Below, piece after piece: positions 43,935 through 52,697 of a stretch of 64,000 nt of DNA. The notes beneath the pieces were generated by a model. It saw only the letters and a program-made list of their open reading frames with translations, was not told the DNA's origin and did no database searches. The position numbers and the translations under genes were made by a program. Positions within the stretch are counted from its first letter, which is position 1. Each line of letters begins with the position of its first letter. The stretch is taken from the NCBI RefSeq assembly GCF_002245655.1, contig NZ_NOIH01000003.1, forward strand, positions 744,001 through 808,000, read 5' to 3'. The stretch comes from Thauera propionica (GTDB lineage Bacteria; Pseudomonadota; Gammaproteobacteria; Burkholderiales; Rhodocyclaceae).

Positions 43935-44741
43935 TCAGGAAACGGCCGTTACAGCCTGTTGTTCGGCGCGCTTGCGGCAGCCGCGGCGCAGCTCGCCGCG
44001 CTGGCGCTTGGGGTTCTGCACCAGCAGCAGCGACAGGTAATTGACCTTTTCGCCGCGCAGGCTGGCCACGTCATGCACGACGCGCTGTTTGGGCGCACCC
44101 ACCTTCTCGACGAAGCAGCTGCTGGCGAGCAGGCCGCGGCGTGCGAGCAGGTCGAGCACCTCGTCGAGCAGCGGCTTCACCTTCATCAGCACCACGGTGT
44201 CGAACTCGTCGAGCAGGTGGTCGATGACGGCGGTGCCGTAGGCGGCGGGGATCACCGCCATCGTTTCGTCCTCTTCGGCCAGCGCGAGGTCGGCCACGGC
44301 CGCAGCGGCAGCGAAGGAGCTGACGCCGGGGATGGTGTCGACCTCGACCTCGGGTGCCAGCTCGCGTACGGCGCGCGCCAGGTGGCGGAAGGTGGAGTAG
44401 GTGGAGGCGTCGCCTTCGACCAGGAAGGCGAGGTCGCGGCCTTCGGCCAGCAGCTGCAACGTCTGCGCGGCGGCTCGTGCCCAGGCTTTGGCGAGCGTGA
44501 TCGCGTCGCGTGTCATCGGGAACACCAGCTCGACGGCGTCGTCCGGAACCGCCAGCCCGCCACGGCGGGCGATGTCCAGTGCGTAGGAGGACTCCTCGGC
44601 GCGCTTGACCGGATAGGCCCAGCGTGCGCCGGACTGCAGCGCGGCCCAGCCCCGGCGGGTGATGAGGTCGGGGTCGCCGGGGCCGAGCGAGACGCCGATC
44701 AGGCGGCCGAAACGACGGGGGGTCAAAGTGGGCGCGTTCAT
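43935..44741 (-). CDS. cobI: Precorrin-2 / cobalt-factor-II C20-methyltransferase
   Basis: First methylation specific to corrin synthesis. The 268-residue product has the methylase start LIGVSLGPGDPDLITRRGWA, the GDASTYSTF motif and DTIPGVSSFAAAAAVADLAL, typical of CobI/CbiL. Its ATG overlaps the cobL stop (ATGA). The C-terminal tail is Arg-rich (RQRGELRRGCRKRAEQ), about 25 residues longer than usual. Confidence 0.94.
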   Translation of the reverse strand: MNAPTLTPRRFGRLIGVSLGPGDPDLITRRGWAALQSGARWAYPVKRAEESSYALDIARRGGLAVPDDAVELVFPMTRDAITLAKAWARAAAQTLQLLAEGRDLAFLVEGDASTYSTFRHLARAVRELAPEVEVDTIPGVSSFAAAAAVADLALAEEDETMAVIPAAYGTAVIDHLLDEFDTVVLMKVKPLLDEVLDLLARRGLLASSCFVEKVGAPKQRVVHDVASLRGEKVNYLSLLLVQNPKRQRGELRRGCRKRAEQQAVTAVS

Positions 44742-46132
44742 GCGGTTTCCTTGCGGGCGGTGACGATCCACACCGGGTTCTGCGCAGCGAGCCGGTGCAT
44801 GTCGAGGATGGGTTGGCTGCGCGCGGCCGACAGCATGGTCACGTCCCAGGCAGCACCGCTTGCGGCCAGTGCGGACGTGGCAGTGGCGAGGTTCTCGAGG
44901 GTGACGAAGTTCATCACCAGCCGGCCGCCGGCTCTGAGCCGGCGAAGCGCCAGGGCGATCAGTTCGCCCAGTTCGCCGCCCGAGCCGCCAATGAAGACCG
45001 CGTCGGGGTCGGGCCAGGCGTCGAGCCCGGCCGGGGCCTTGCCTTCGTGAAGGCTGTAGTTGCTCGCGCGCAGGCGACAGGCGTTGGCGCGCGCATTGGC
45101 GGCATCGCCCGCATTCTTCTCGATCGCCCACACGTGGCCATGGCGGGCGATGCGGCTTGCTTCGAGGCCGACCGAACCGGAACCGGCGCCGATGTCCCAC
45201 ACCCGGCTGTCGGCACGCAGCGCCAGCTTGGCGAGCGACACCGCGCGTGCCTCCACCTTGGTGATCAGGCCCTTCTCGGGGCTGCGCTGCACGTAGTCGA
45301 GATCGTCGAGGCCGAACAGGGGCGTATCCGCGGGCAGGGCGCGGAGCGCGACGTCGGCTGCAGTCGCCGTCTCCCTGCCCACTGCCGCCCCGTCTCGTCG
45401 CTCGGGGGAGCGCGAGCGTTCGATCACGAGGATGTTGGGCTCCGGAAAACGCCGGGTGGCGGCCTCGTGCAGGCTCAGTCCCTCGAAGATGGCCTCGTCG
45501 TCCAGGCACAGGCGGGCGACCACCGACAGGCGCAGGTCCTCGTCGCTGCCTGGCTCGCCATAGCCGGCCGCCAGCAAGGCGCGGGCGATGCGGTCGGGGC
45601 TGTTGGCCGGGCTGGTGAAGGCGGCGACCAGCGGATGCTCAGTGACAGTGCGGATCAATCGGTACAGGCCGTGTTCCGGCGTCGGACCGGGCTGCAGCGG
45701 ATCGGCCTGCCATTCGCCGGCATCGGCGCCGTGGCAGGAGGCGAAGCGGGCCTCCTGCCACGGCTTCTTCAGGCGGGCGAAGGCGAGCTGCAGTGTCGAC
45801 GGCGCGGGCAGTACCGCGACCCGCGTGGCGTCGAGCTTGCCGATCAGGAAGCCGGCGATGCCGTGGCACAAAGGGTCGCCGGTGGCGAGCACCACGGCGT
45901 GGCCGCCCTGCCCGGCGACCTCCTCGATCCAGCCCGGCACACGGCTCAGCGCGCCGTCCATGTTCAGCAGGCGGGCGGCCGGCGCATGTGGCGCGATCAG
46001 TTCCAGCGTGCGTTCGGCGCCGATGACGCAGGCAGCGGTGTCGATGCGCTGGCGCGCCGTGGCGCCAAGGCCGTCCCAGCCGTCGTCGAGGACGCCGACG
46101 ATGCTGCAGACAGGAGCGGTAGGTTCAGGCAT
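44738..46132 (-). CDS. cobL: Precorrin-6Y C5,15-methyltransferase / decarboxylase (CbiE-CbiT fusion)
   Basis: Methylates C5 and C15 and decarboxylates the C12 acetate. The 464-residue protein joins a CbiE-like methylase (about 1-235; VVLATGDPLCHGIAGFLIGK) to a CbiT-like SAM domain (about 260-464; VWDIGAGSGSVGLEASRIAR, AVFIGGSGGELGELIALALR), as in CobL. It overlaps cbiD upstream by 8 bases and cobI downstream by 4. Confidence 0.94.
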   Translation of the reverse strand: MPEPTAPVCSIVGVLDDGWDGLGATARQRIDTAACVIGAERTLELIAPHAPAARLLNMDGALSRVPGWIEEVAGQGGHAVVLATGDPLCHGIAGFLIGKLDATRVAVLPAPSTLQLAFARLKKPWQEARFASCHGADAGEWQADPLQPGPTPEHGLYRLIRTVTEHPLVAAFTSPANSPDRIARALLAAGYGEPGSDEDLRLSVVARLCLDDEAIFEGLSLHEAATRRFPEPNILVIERSRSPERRDGAAVGRETATAADVALRALPADTPLFGLDDLDYVQRSPEKGLITKVEARAVSLAKLALRADSRVWDIGAGSGSVGLEASRIARHGHVWAIEKNAGDAANARANACRLRASNYSLHEGKAPAGLDAWPDPDAVFIGGSGGELGELIALALRRLRAGGRLVMNFVTLENLATATSALAASGAAWDVTMLSAARSQPILDMHRLAAQNPVWIVTARKETA

Positions 46133-47291
46133 GCGTGGGCTCCGTCAGGTCGGCCTCGTTCACGGTCACGATCGGCACGCCCTCGAAGTTGCAGGCCAGC
46201 ACCGTGAGCCGGTGCGGGCCGGGGTAGCGCTGGCGCAGGCTGCGAATGGCGCGCGCGGCCAGCGCGCGGTGGAAGGCCGCGGCCAGGCCGAGTCCGGCCA
46301 GGCGTTCGGCGGCGAAGCGGGCGGTCTCGGCTGCGCGGATCTCGGCCACGAGATCGGGCGGCGCACCGACCTCGGCGGCGGCGGCGGCGATCAGCTCGCG
46401 GTCCACTTCCTCGCGCCAGGCGTGCGTGACCGACAGGCCCTGGGCGATCTTGGTGAGCTTGCCGACCATCGCGCCGACGATGATGTGCTGCATGCCCTGT
46501 TTGACCGCGGTGGTGAAGGCGGCCTTGACGAAGTCGCCCATCTGCACGAAGCAGGCTTCGTCCAGTTGCGGAAATTCGCGCATCGCACATTTCTCGGTGC
46601 GGCCGCCGGTGGTGAACACGACGCTGGTCTGGCCCTGGTTGGCGGCGACATCGATGGCCTGGATCACGCTGGCGCGGAAGGCGGCGGTCGAATACGGGCG
46701 GACGATGCCGGTGGTGCCGAGGATGCTGATGCCGCCGAGGATGCCGAGGCGGGCGTTGAGGGTCTTCTTCGCCATCTCCTCGCCGCCCGGTACCGAGATG
46801 GTCACCTCCAGGCTGTCGCCGGCCTCGAGGATGGGGGCGCCTGCCGCGCGTACGTTGTCGACGATGTTTCGCCTTGGTACCGGGTTGATCGCCGGGCCCC
46901 CAACGTCCAGCCCAAGGCCGGGCCTGGTGACGACGCCTACGCCGGGGCCGCCCTTCAGGATCACTGAACCTCCTCCGCCGGGGATGCGGCACACGTCGGC
47001 GGTGAGATGGGCGCCATGGGTGGCGTCCGGGTCGTCGCCGGCGTCCTTGACCGACACCGCACGGGCATGATCGCCGTCGACATGGCCGTCGGTGACTGCA
47101 AAGCGCACGCGCATCATGTTGGGCAGGACGCACTCCACCGCGTCCGGCACCTCGCCCTGCACCAGGCCGAGTGTGGCCGCGGCGGCGGCGGCGGCCGAGT
47201 TGGCGCCGGTCGAGAAGCCGGTGCGGTTGCCGCGGTCACGCTTGGCATCGCCCTTGCGCACCTTATCCGGCAATGCGTGTCCTGCCGCCAT
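46125..47291 (-). CDS. cbiD: Cobalt-precorrin-5B C1-methyltransferase
   Basis: Adds the C1 methyl group in the anaerobic pathway. The 388-residue product has the family N-terminus RTGFSTGANSAAAAAAATLG, the glycine-rich GILGGISILGTTGIVRPYST motif and FTTGGRTEKCAMREFPQL. CbiD replaces CobF of the aerobic route, so with CbiG and CbiX it points to early cobalt insertion. The start is ATG 47291, 9 bases after cobH. Confidence 0.95.
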   Translation of the reverse strand: MAAGHALPDKVRKGDAKRDRGNRTGFSTGANSAAAAAAATLGLVQGEVPDAVECVLPNMMRVRFAVTDGHVDGDHARAVSVKDAGDDPDATHGAHLTADVCRIPGGGGSVILKGGPGVGVVTRPGLGLDVGGPAINPVPRRNIVDNVRAAGAPILEAGDSLEVTISVPGGEEMAKKTLNARLGILGGISILGTTGIVRPYSTAAFRASVIQAIDVAANQGQTSVVFTTGGRTEKCAMREFPQLDEACFVQMGDFVKAAFTTAVKQGMQHIIVGAMVGKLTKIAQGLSVTHAWREEVDRELIAAAAAEVGAPPDLVAEIRAAETARFAAERLAGLGLAAAFHRALAARAIRSLRQRYPGPHRLTVLACNFEGVPIVTVNEADLTEPTHA

Positions 47292-47300
47292 GGCCGGTTC

Positions 47301-47981
47301 TCAGCCCTGCAGGGCCTGCAACTGGCGGGCCTCGGCCAGCCCCAAGAGGGCGTGGATTGCCGCCACTACCAGGGTCGAGCCTCCCTTGCGGCCACGGATG
47401 ACGATCCAGGGCACTTCGTCGAGCTCTGCCATCAGGTCCTTGGATTCGGCCGCCGACACGAAGCCGACCGGCATGCCGACGACAAGGGCCGGGCGCACGC
47501 CTTCGTCGCGGATCAGCCGCACCAGCTCGATCAGCGCTGTGGGTGCGTTGCCGATGCCGACGATGGCGCCGTCGAGCAGGCCGAGGCGGTGGGCCTTGCG
47601 CATCGCCTGTACCGCGCGCGTGGTGTCCTCGGCGCGGGCGCGTTCGATGACGTCGGTGTCGGAGATGAACTGATGGGTGCGCATGCCGAAGTGCGCGAGA
47701 CGAGAGGCCGACAGGCCGACGCAGATCATCTCGACGTCGGCGACGATCTGCGTGCCGCCACCGAGGATGGCGGCCAGGCCGGCTTCCACTGCGTCCGTGT
47801 GGAAAGCGGTGAGGCCGTTGAAGTCGAAGTCGGCGTTGGCGTGGATCATGCGGCGCACGACCGGCCACTCCCCGGCGCCGTAGGCGTGGGCGCCGACCTC
47901 CGCGTCGATGATGGCGAAGGAGTCGTGCTCGATCGCGCGGCCGGCGGCGGTGAGCTGTTCGGTGACGGTGTTGGTGTTCAT
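47301..47981 (-). CDS. cobH: Precorrin-8X / cobalt-precorrin-8 methylmutase
   Basis: Moves the methyl group from C11 to C12, giving (hydrogeno)cobyrinate. The 226-residue product has AIEHDSFAIIDAEVGAHAYG and RRMIHANADFDFNGLTAF with the catalytic His of the family, and ALVVGMPVGFVSAAESKDLM. I start at ATG 47981; an in-frame ATG at 48014 would overlap cbiX. Length fits CobH/CbiC (about 210). Confidence 0.94.
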   Translation of the reverse strand: MNTNTVTEQLTAAGRAIEHDSFAIIDAEVGAHAYGAGEWPVVRRMIHANADFDFNGLTAFHTDAVEAGLAAILGGGTQIVADVEMICVGLSASRLAHFGMRTHQFISDTDVIERARAEDTTRAVQAMRKAHRLGLLDGAIVGIGNAPTALIELVRLIRDEGVRPALVVGMPVGFVSAAESKDLMAELDEVPWIVIRGRKGGSTLVVAAIHALLGLAEARQLQALQG

Positions 47982-47994
47982 CGCGGCGCCGGCC

Positions 47995-48909
47995 TCAGGC
48001 GTGAGCATGTTCATGGGCGTGGCCATGGACGGAACCGTGGTGATGGCCATGGTCGTGGTCCGTGTGATGGACGTGTGTATGGCTGTGGTCATGCAGATGC
48101 TCGGCCTCGGCGGCAAGGCGGTACTTGCAGCCGTCGCACTCCAGCAGCGCGCCCTCGGGCAGTTCCTGGCCGCCGACCTTGGCGTCGAGCAGATCGAAGA
48201 TGCCCTTGTCGAACCCGAAGTGCGTGCCGAGGGCGAAGGCGATCTGCGGGTACTGGCGCTGCAGGCGTGCGACCTGGGCCTTGATGCGCTCCATCAGCAC
48301 CCCGGTGAAGAGGTACACCGGCACGACGCAGATCTGCGTCATGCCCAGCCGCGCCTGGCGCTGGACGACGGTTTCGAGTCGCGGCCAGGTGACGCCGGTG
48401 AAGGCGAGGTCGACCAGCTCGTGGTCGCCGTCCTCGAACAGCCAGCGTGCCATCTTGGCCAGCTCGCCGTTGGCGCCCGCGTCCGACGAGCCGCGGCCGA
48501 GCAGCACCACGCCGGTGGTGCGCGGGTCGGGCATGTCGAGCTGCTTCAGCAGGCGGTCGAGCTGGCCCTTGAGCACGGTGAAGATCTCGCGCCCCATGCC
48601 GAGGTGGCGGGCGCAGGCGAAGGCGACGCCGGGGTGGCGCTGGCGCGCGCGCTCGATGGCGGCCGGCAGCTCCATCTTGACGTGGCCGGCGGCGTTGAGG
48701 ATGAAGGGAATGGTGACGACGTGCCGTGCTCCGAGCGCGGCACGGTCGAGGCCCTCGTCGAGCAAGACCTCGGCGTGCTCGATGAAGCAGGTCTCGATGC
48801 GCCAGCCAGGGTGGCGGTCGCGCCACTGGGCGGCGAAATGCAGGATCTCCTTGTTGCCCTCGCGATTGCGCGAGCCGTGGCCGACGAGGAGGATGGCGGT
48901 GTCGTTCAT
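47995..48909 (-). CDS. cbiX: Sirohydrochlorin cobaltochelatase CbiX with a histidine-rich tail
   Basis: Inserts Co(II) into sirohydrochlorin, the committing step of the anaerobic route. The 304-residue product has two chelatase-like repeats, each with a metal-site His (LLVGHGSRNREG with His11; VVLLGRGSSDAGANGELAKM in the second half, where the His is Arg). The last about 34 residues are extremely His-rich (HDHSHTHVHHTDHDHGHHHG), a likely cobalt store or delivery site. Its ATG overlaps the cobM stop. Confidence 0.92.
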   Translation of the reverse strand: MNDTAILLVGHGSRNREGNKEILHFAAQWRDRHPGWRIETCFIEHAEVLLDEGLDRAALGARHVVTIPFILNAAGHVKMELPAAIERARQRHPGVAFACARHLGMGREIFTVLKGQLDRLLKQLDMPDPRTTGVVLLGRGSSDAGANGELAKMARWLFEDGDHELVDLAFTGVTWPRLETVVQRQARLGMTQICVVPVYLFTGVLMERIKAQVARLQRQYPQIAFALGTHFGFDKGIFDLLDAKVGGQELPEGALLECDGCKYRLAAEAEHLHDHSHTHVHHTDHDHGHHHGSVHGHAHEHAHA

Positions 48910-49733
48910 GCGGATTCTCCGGTGGGCAGGCCGGCTTCGGTGGCAGGCGCGGAGGCCTTGCGGAAGCGGTGGCCGAAGCCCGGGTCGTAGAGCTTGGAGC
49001 GGGCGATGTCGGGCCAGTGGCGGGCGCCGAGCGCGGGGCTGGCGATGATCATGGCCTGGCTGGCGATCTTCTCGTCCTGGCAGCGGCGCTTGATGTCGGC
49101 CAGCGTGCCGCGGACGATCTTCTCCGCGCCCGGCCAGCTCGCCTTCTGCACCACCACGATGGGCGCCTCTTCCGGCCAGCCGGCGGCGCGCAGCGCGCGC
49201 TGCACCTCGTGCAGCAGCGTGATCGACAGGAAGATGCACAGCGTCGTGCGGTGCGCGGCGAGCGCCGCCAGATCCTCGTCCGGCGGCATCGGCGTGCGCC
49301 CGGCGACGCGGGTGAGAATTACGGTCTGCGTCACTTCCGGCAGGGTCAGGGTCTCACCGGCTGCGGCGGCCGAGGCCATCGCCGAGGACACCCCCGGCAC
49401 GACCTGCCAGGTGATGCCGGCCGCGTCCAGCGGGCGGGTCATCTCGACCAGCGCGCCATACAGGCCGGGGTCGCCGGTCTGCAGGCGCACCACGGTGTGA
49501 TGGCGGGCGCAGGCGTCGAGCAGCCAGGCGCTCATGGCCTCGAGCGTCATGTCCCTGGAGTCGCGGATCTCGCAGTCGGCCGGCGCGTACTGCGTGGCCG
49601 TGCGGTCGACCAGCGAACCGGCGAACAGGATCGCTCCGGCCTGCTCGAGCAGGCTGCGGCCCTTCACGGTGATCAGGTCCGGGTCGCCGGGTCCTGCGCC
49701 GACGAACCAGACCGTGCCGGGTATTCCGGCCAT
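48906..49733 (-). CDS. cobM: Precorrin-4 / cobalt-precorrin-4 C11-methyltransferase
   Basis: Methylates C11. The 275-residue product has VWFVGAGPGDPDLITVKGRS, LQTGDPGLYGALVEM, VVPGVSSAMASAAAAGETLT and IFLSITLLHEV, all typical of CobM/CbiF. I use ATG 49733, where the family N-terminus begins; it overlaps the stop of the upstream membrane gene (TGATG). Confidence 0.94.
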   Translation of the reverse strand: MAGIPGTVWFVGAGPGDPDLITVKGRSLLEQAGAILFAGSLVDRTATQYAPADCEIRDSRDMTLEAMSAWLLDACARHHTVVRLQTGDPGLYGALVEMTRPLDAAGITWQVVPGVSSAMASAAAAGETLTLPEVTQTVILTRVAGRTPMPPDEDLAALAAHRTTLCIFLSITLLHEVQRALRAAGWPEEAPIVVVQKASWPGAEKIVRGTLADIKRRCQDEKIASQAMIIASPALGARHWPDIARSKLYDPGFGHRFRKASAPATEAGLPTGESA

Positions 49734-50371
49734 CAGCCGCGCGCCGGGACGGCGAAGCAGAGCTGGACCAGCGGGCGATGCGCCTGCGACTGCAGCAGCC
49801 TGACCACGGCCACCGTCAGCACCGGCTCGATCAGCACCACCGGCAGGTAGGCCGCGGCAAAGGTCATCCATTCGGCGAAGGGTGTGGCGACCTCGCCCAT
49901 CGACAGCCAGAAGCCGACCATCGCTGCAACGCCGGCGTAGTAGGCGGCGTCGAGCTTGAGCACCGACCTGATCTCGGTCGCCGCACCCGCGGCGAGCTTG
50001 CGGCCCAGGCCGAGATGCAGCGCAAGCAATGGCATGGCCAGCGACAGGAAATTGACGCCCAGATGCAGCAGGTCGGCCGGCTCGAAGATTACGCCCTGCA
50101 GCAGCAGGCCGAGGCCGAAGCCGAGCAGCGTGGGCACGAAGCCCAGCGCCAGATAGATCGGCATCGCGCCGATGAAGTGCAGTTCCGACGCGCCGGCAGG
50201 CAGGTGGAAGCTCTGCATGAAGACCGAGAAGAACAGCGCCGCGAGCAGTGTGCGCAGGATGAGCTGTGGCCGCTTGACCACTTGCGGTGCCTGGGCGGCG
50301 ACAAGGCCGATGGCGGCGAGGTTGGCGGCGGCGATCTTGGCGCCGGAAAGGATGCCCGGTTCGATATGCAT
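49733..50371 (-). CDS. CbiM-like membrane component (energy-coupling-factor type metal uptake)
   Basis: A 212-residue membrane protein with about six hydrophobic segments. It starts MHIEPGILSGAKIAAANLAA; an N-terminal Met-His is used by CbiM/NikM to bind Co(II) or Ni(II), and the MHIEPG form fits this family. ATG 50371 is therefore chosen. It is the first gene behind the cobalamin riboswitch, so cobalt uptake is the likely role. The usual partners (CbiN, CbiQ, CbiO) are not next to it. Confidence 0.82.
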   Translation of the reverse strand: MHIEPGILSGAKIAAANLAAIGLVAAQAPQVVKRPQLILRTLLAALFFSVFMQSFHLPAGASELHFIGAMPIYLALGFVPTLLGFGLGLLLQGVIFEPADLLHLGVNFLSLAMPLLALHLGLGRKLAAGAATEIRSVLKLDAAYYAGVAAMVGFWLSMGEVATPFAEWMTFAAAYLPVVLIEPVLTVAVVRLLQSQAHRPLVQLCFAVPARG

Positions 50372-50567
50372 GATGACTCCCCACGAGTGCTTTGAATCAA
50401 CGATGGGAGCCACGCAGGCGGAGTGTGCGTACGTGCGCGCACCCTGGCCTCGCCAAGAACGTGCGGACGCATGCAATACGAATCGGCTGGAGCTTCCGGC
50501 GCACGCGGGCAGCCGGCGGAAAACCAGTCGGATCGAACCCTCACCCCGGGGCTCACATCAACCAAAC

Positions 50568-50762
50568 TCGATCGGGCCGGTCTTCTGGCTTGCCTTCTTC
50601 CTCGTCCGCCGACCTTCCCGAGCGCAAGGCTCAGTGGCGTGTGGCGGAGTCGTCAGGCTTACAGCAGCGGGGGCTGCGCCGGACTGGTCGTACGCGCGGG
50701 GCGGACGACGTCACCGGACTTCCCGTTTCACCCTGTCATGCGGTTGCATGACAAGGCACCCG
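50568..50762 (-). ncRNA. Cobalamin riboswitch
   Basis: Read on the minus strand, conserved blocks appear in the canonical order: GGTGCC near the 5' end (50760-50755), GAAACGGGAAGTCCGGTG, GCGCAGCCCCCGCTGCTGTA, GCCACTG (50638-50632), and the B12 box AGCCAGAAGACCGGCC toward the 3' end. It lies 197 bases before the first gene of the cobalamin operon. Binding of adenosylcobalamin would be expected to switch the operon off. The exact ends are approximate. Confidence 0.9.
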
Positions 50763-50907
50763 GATCGAATGCGGGCGCAGACTAATCGAAACCGATCGGG
50801 ATACGCAAGTTGCCGCTGCGGAAGGTCGCGGCGTGACCGCAGGGTAGAGGTGACATTCCGATGGGCTGCGCCACGTCTTGAATAGCGTGCGCGCCTGGGC
50901 TTTAGTG

Positions 50908-50939
50908 AAAGTGCGCCGACGGCCGCGGGGGCGCGCTTT
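50908..50939 (+). promoter_or_regulatory. Terminator-like hairpin just before the GH19 ribosome site
   Basis: AAAGTGCGCC and GGCGCGCTTT can form a 10-bp stem with one G-T pair, followed by a short T run and then the CGGGAG ribosome site at 50941. It could act as an attenuator or a weak terminator. The functional reading is inference. Confidence 0.4.
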
Positions 50940-50953
50940 TCGGGAGACGCAGC

Positions 50954-52555
50954 ATGTTGATCACACGCGAGGTGCTGACCCGCATGGGGGCGACCGGTCC
51001 AAATGCCGATCGCTATGTCGAGGCGCTCAATGCGGAGATGGCCCGGCATGCCATCGACACGGCGCCGCGCGTCGTTCATTTCCTGGCCCAGACGCTGCAC
51101 GAGTCGGGCTGCCTGCGCCTGACCGAGGAGAACCTGAACTACTCGGCAGACGGTCTGCTGAAGGTCTTTCCGCGCTATTTCCCCGCGCGTGCCGAGGCCG
51201 AGGCCTATGCGCGCAAGCCCGAGCGGATCGGCAACCGCGTGTATTGCGGGCGCATGGGCAACGGGCCCGAAGCCAGCGGGGACGGCTTCCGCTACCGCGG
51301 CCGGGGTCTGATCCAGCTTACTGGCAAGGACAACTACCGCGCCCTGGCACGCTGGTGCGGACAGGACGTGGTGGCCGAGCCCGACCGCGTGGGAAGCGAA
51401 CTGGCCGTGCAGTCGGCGGTGTTCTTCTGGGAGCGCAACGCCCTCAACGACCTGGCCGACATCGATGACCTGAAGGCGATCACGCGCCGCATCAACGGCG
51501 GCCTAAACGGCTTTGCCGACCGCCGCGAACTGCTAGAGAAAGGCCGCCACGCCCTGCGCGAGCTGGGGCTGGCTGGCTCGGTCGCCCCGGCCTCGGTGCC
51601 GTTTGCCCCCACCCACCGCGTCGTGCCGCTGCAGCTCAACCTGCGTTCCGCGCCGCGCGTGTCGCCAGCGACCTTGCTGGCCTCGCTTGCCCAGGGAACC
51701 GAGGTCGAGGTGCGCGGGCCGGCGTCGGCCGCGGGCTGGCTGCGGGTCCGCGTGATGCTCGGCGGAACGATGCGCGAGGGCGTGGTGGCCGAGCAGTATC
51801 TTGCCGCACTCGCGCCGCAGCCGCGCGCCCGCGGCCGCGCACGTGCCGCGATGTCGGGCGGGGCGGCGCTTCCCGCCTTGCCGCCCGCGGTGCTGCACGA
51901 CGAGTTCTCGGCCGCCAGCCGGGCTCGCCCGGAGGGGCGCATCCATCCGCTCGCCGAGGCCGACCGGCCCGCGCGCCGTGCGCGGGCATCTGCGGCGCGT
52001 GCTGCCGAACTGCAGGCTATCCTGGACTGGCTCGATGTCACCAACCCGGTGCATCGCCGCTATCGGCCGCTTGATGGCAGAGGTGTGGCCTTGGCCTATG
52101 TTGCCGACTGCGCCGACCTGGCCGGTGTCTATCTGCCGCACGTGTGGTGGACCGATACCGCGCTGCGCCGCCTGACGCTGGGCGATGCGGTCGATCCCGT
52201 CCTTGGCCAGACCGTGCACGAGATCGGCATCAATGCGCTCCACGACTGGCTCGACGACCACGGCCCCGCCTTCGGCTGGGTGCGCGAACTCGATCCAACG
52301 CTGCTGCAGGCGGCGGCAAATGCGGGCGAGGTCTGCGTGATCGTGGCGCGCCATCGTGACATCGACCAGGCCGGACAGGTCTCGCTGGTCGTGCCGGAGC
52401 AGCCGGGCGCCGAGGCCTTGCGCCGCGCGGATGGCGAAGTGCTGCGGCCGCTCGAGTCGATGGCCGGCCGTCGCGGCGTGCGCGCCGCGGTGTCGCGCAA
52501 TGCCTGGTGGACGGGGCGCCGCTTTCAGTCCTTCGCCTTCTGGCGCCACCCGTGA
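50954..52555 (+). CDS. GH19 muramidase/chitinase-like protein with SH3 and extra C-terminal domain
   Basis: A 533-residue protein with no signal peptide. Residues 1-215 are a GH19 domain: HFLAQTLHESGCLRLTEENL with the likely catalytic Glu50 and a second Glu at 58/59, and YRGRGLIQLTGKDNYRALAR. A bacterial SH3 module follows (about 220-285; LQLNLRSAPRVSPATLLASL). The C-terminal about 200 residues include YVADCADLAGVYLPHVWWTD (Cys386) and GQVSLVV (Gln475); I read this as a degenerate or variant cysteine-hydrolase fold, low confidence. The enzyme should cut peptidoglycan; lacking a signal, it would need lysis or a secretion system. ATG 50954 has a GGGAG site. The CHAT gene starts 142 bases later. 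Confidence 0.82.
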   Translation: MLITREVLTRMGATGPNADRYVEALNAEMARHAIDTAPRVVHFLAQTLHESGCLRLTEENLNYSADGLLKVFPRYFPARAEAEAYARKPERIGNRVYCGRMGNGPEASGDGFRYRGRGLIQLTGKDNYRALARWCGQDVVAEPDRVGSELAVQSAVFFWERNALNDLADIDDLKAITRRINGGLNGFADRRELLEKGRHALRELGLAGSVAPASVPFAPTHRVVPLQLNLRSAPRVSPATLLASLAQGTEVEVRGPASAAGWLRVRVMLGGTMREGVVAEQYLAALAPQPRARGRARAAMSGGAALPALPPAVLHDEFSAASRARPEGRIHPLAEADRPARRARASAARAAELQAILDWLDVTNPVHRRYRPLDGRGVALAYVADCADLAGVYLPHVWWTDTALRRLTLGDAVDPVLGQTVHEIGINALHDWLDDHGPAFGWVRELDPTLLQAAANAGEVCVIVARHRDIDQAGQVSLVVPEQPGAEALRRADGEVLRPLESMAGRRGVRAAVSRNAWWTGRRFQSFAFWRHP

Positions 52556-52697
52556 GGGGACTGCGGCGGGGCATGGTCGATTGCTCCGCAGCTCCGTCGC
52601 ACAGTCGGGGTACGACGCTGGCTGAAAATTCCATGGGCATGAGAAGATCGTCGCTCCGACGGGTGGGGACTCCGCGGATCGAGAAAGGGAGAGCATC

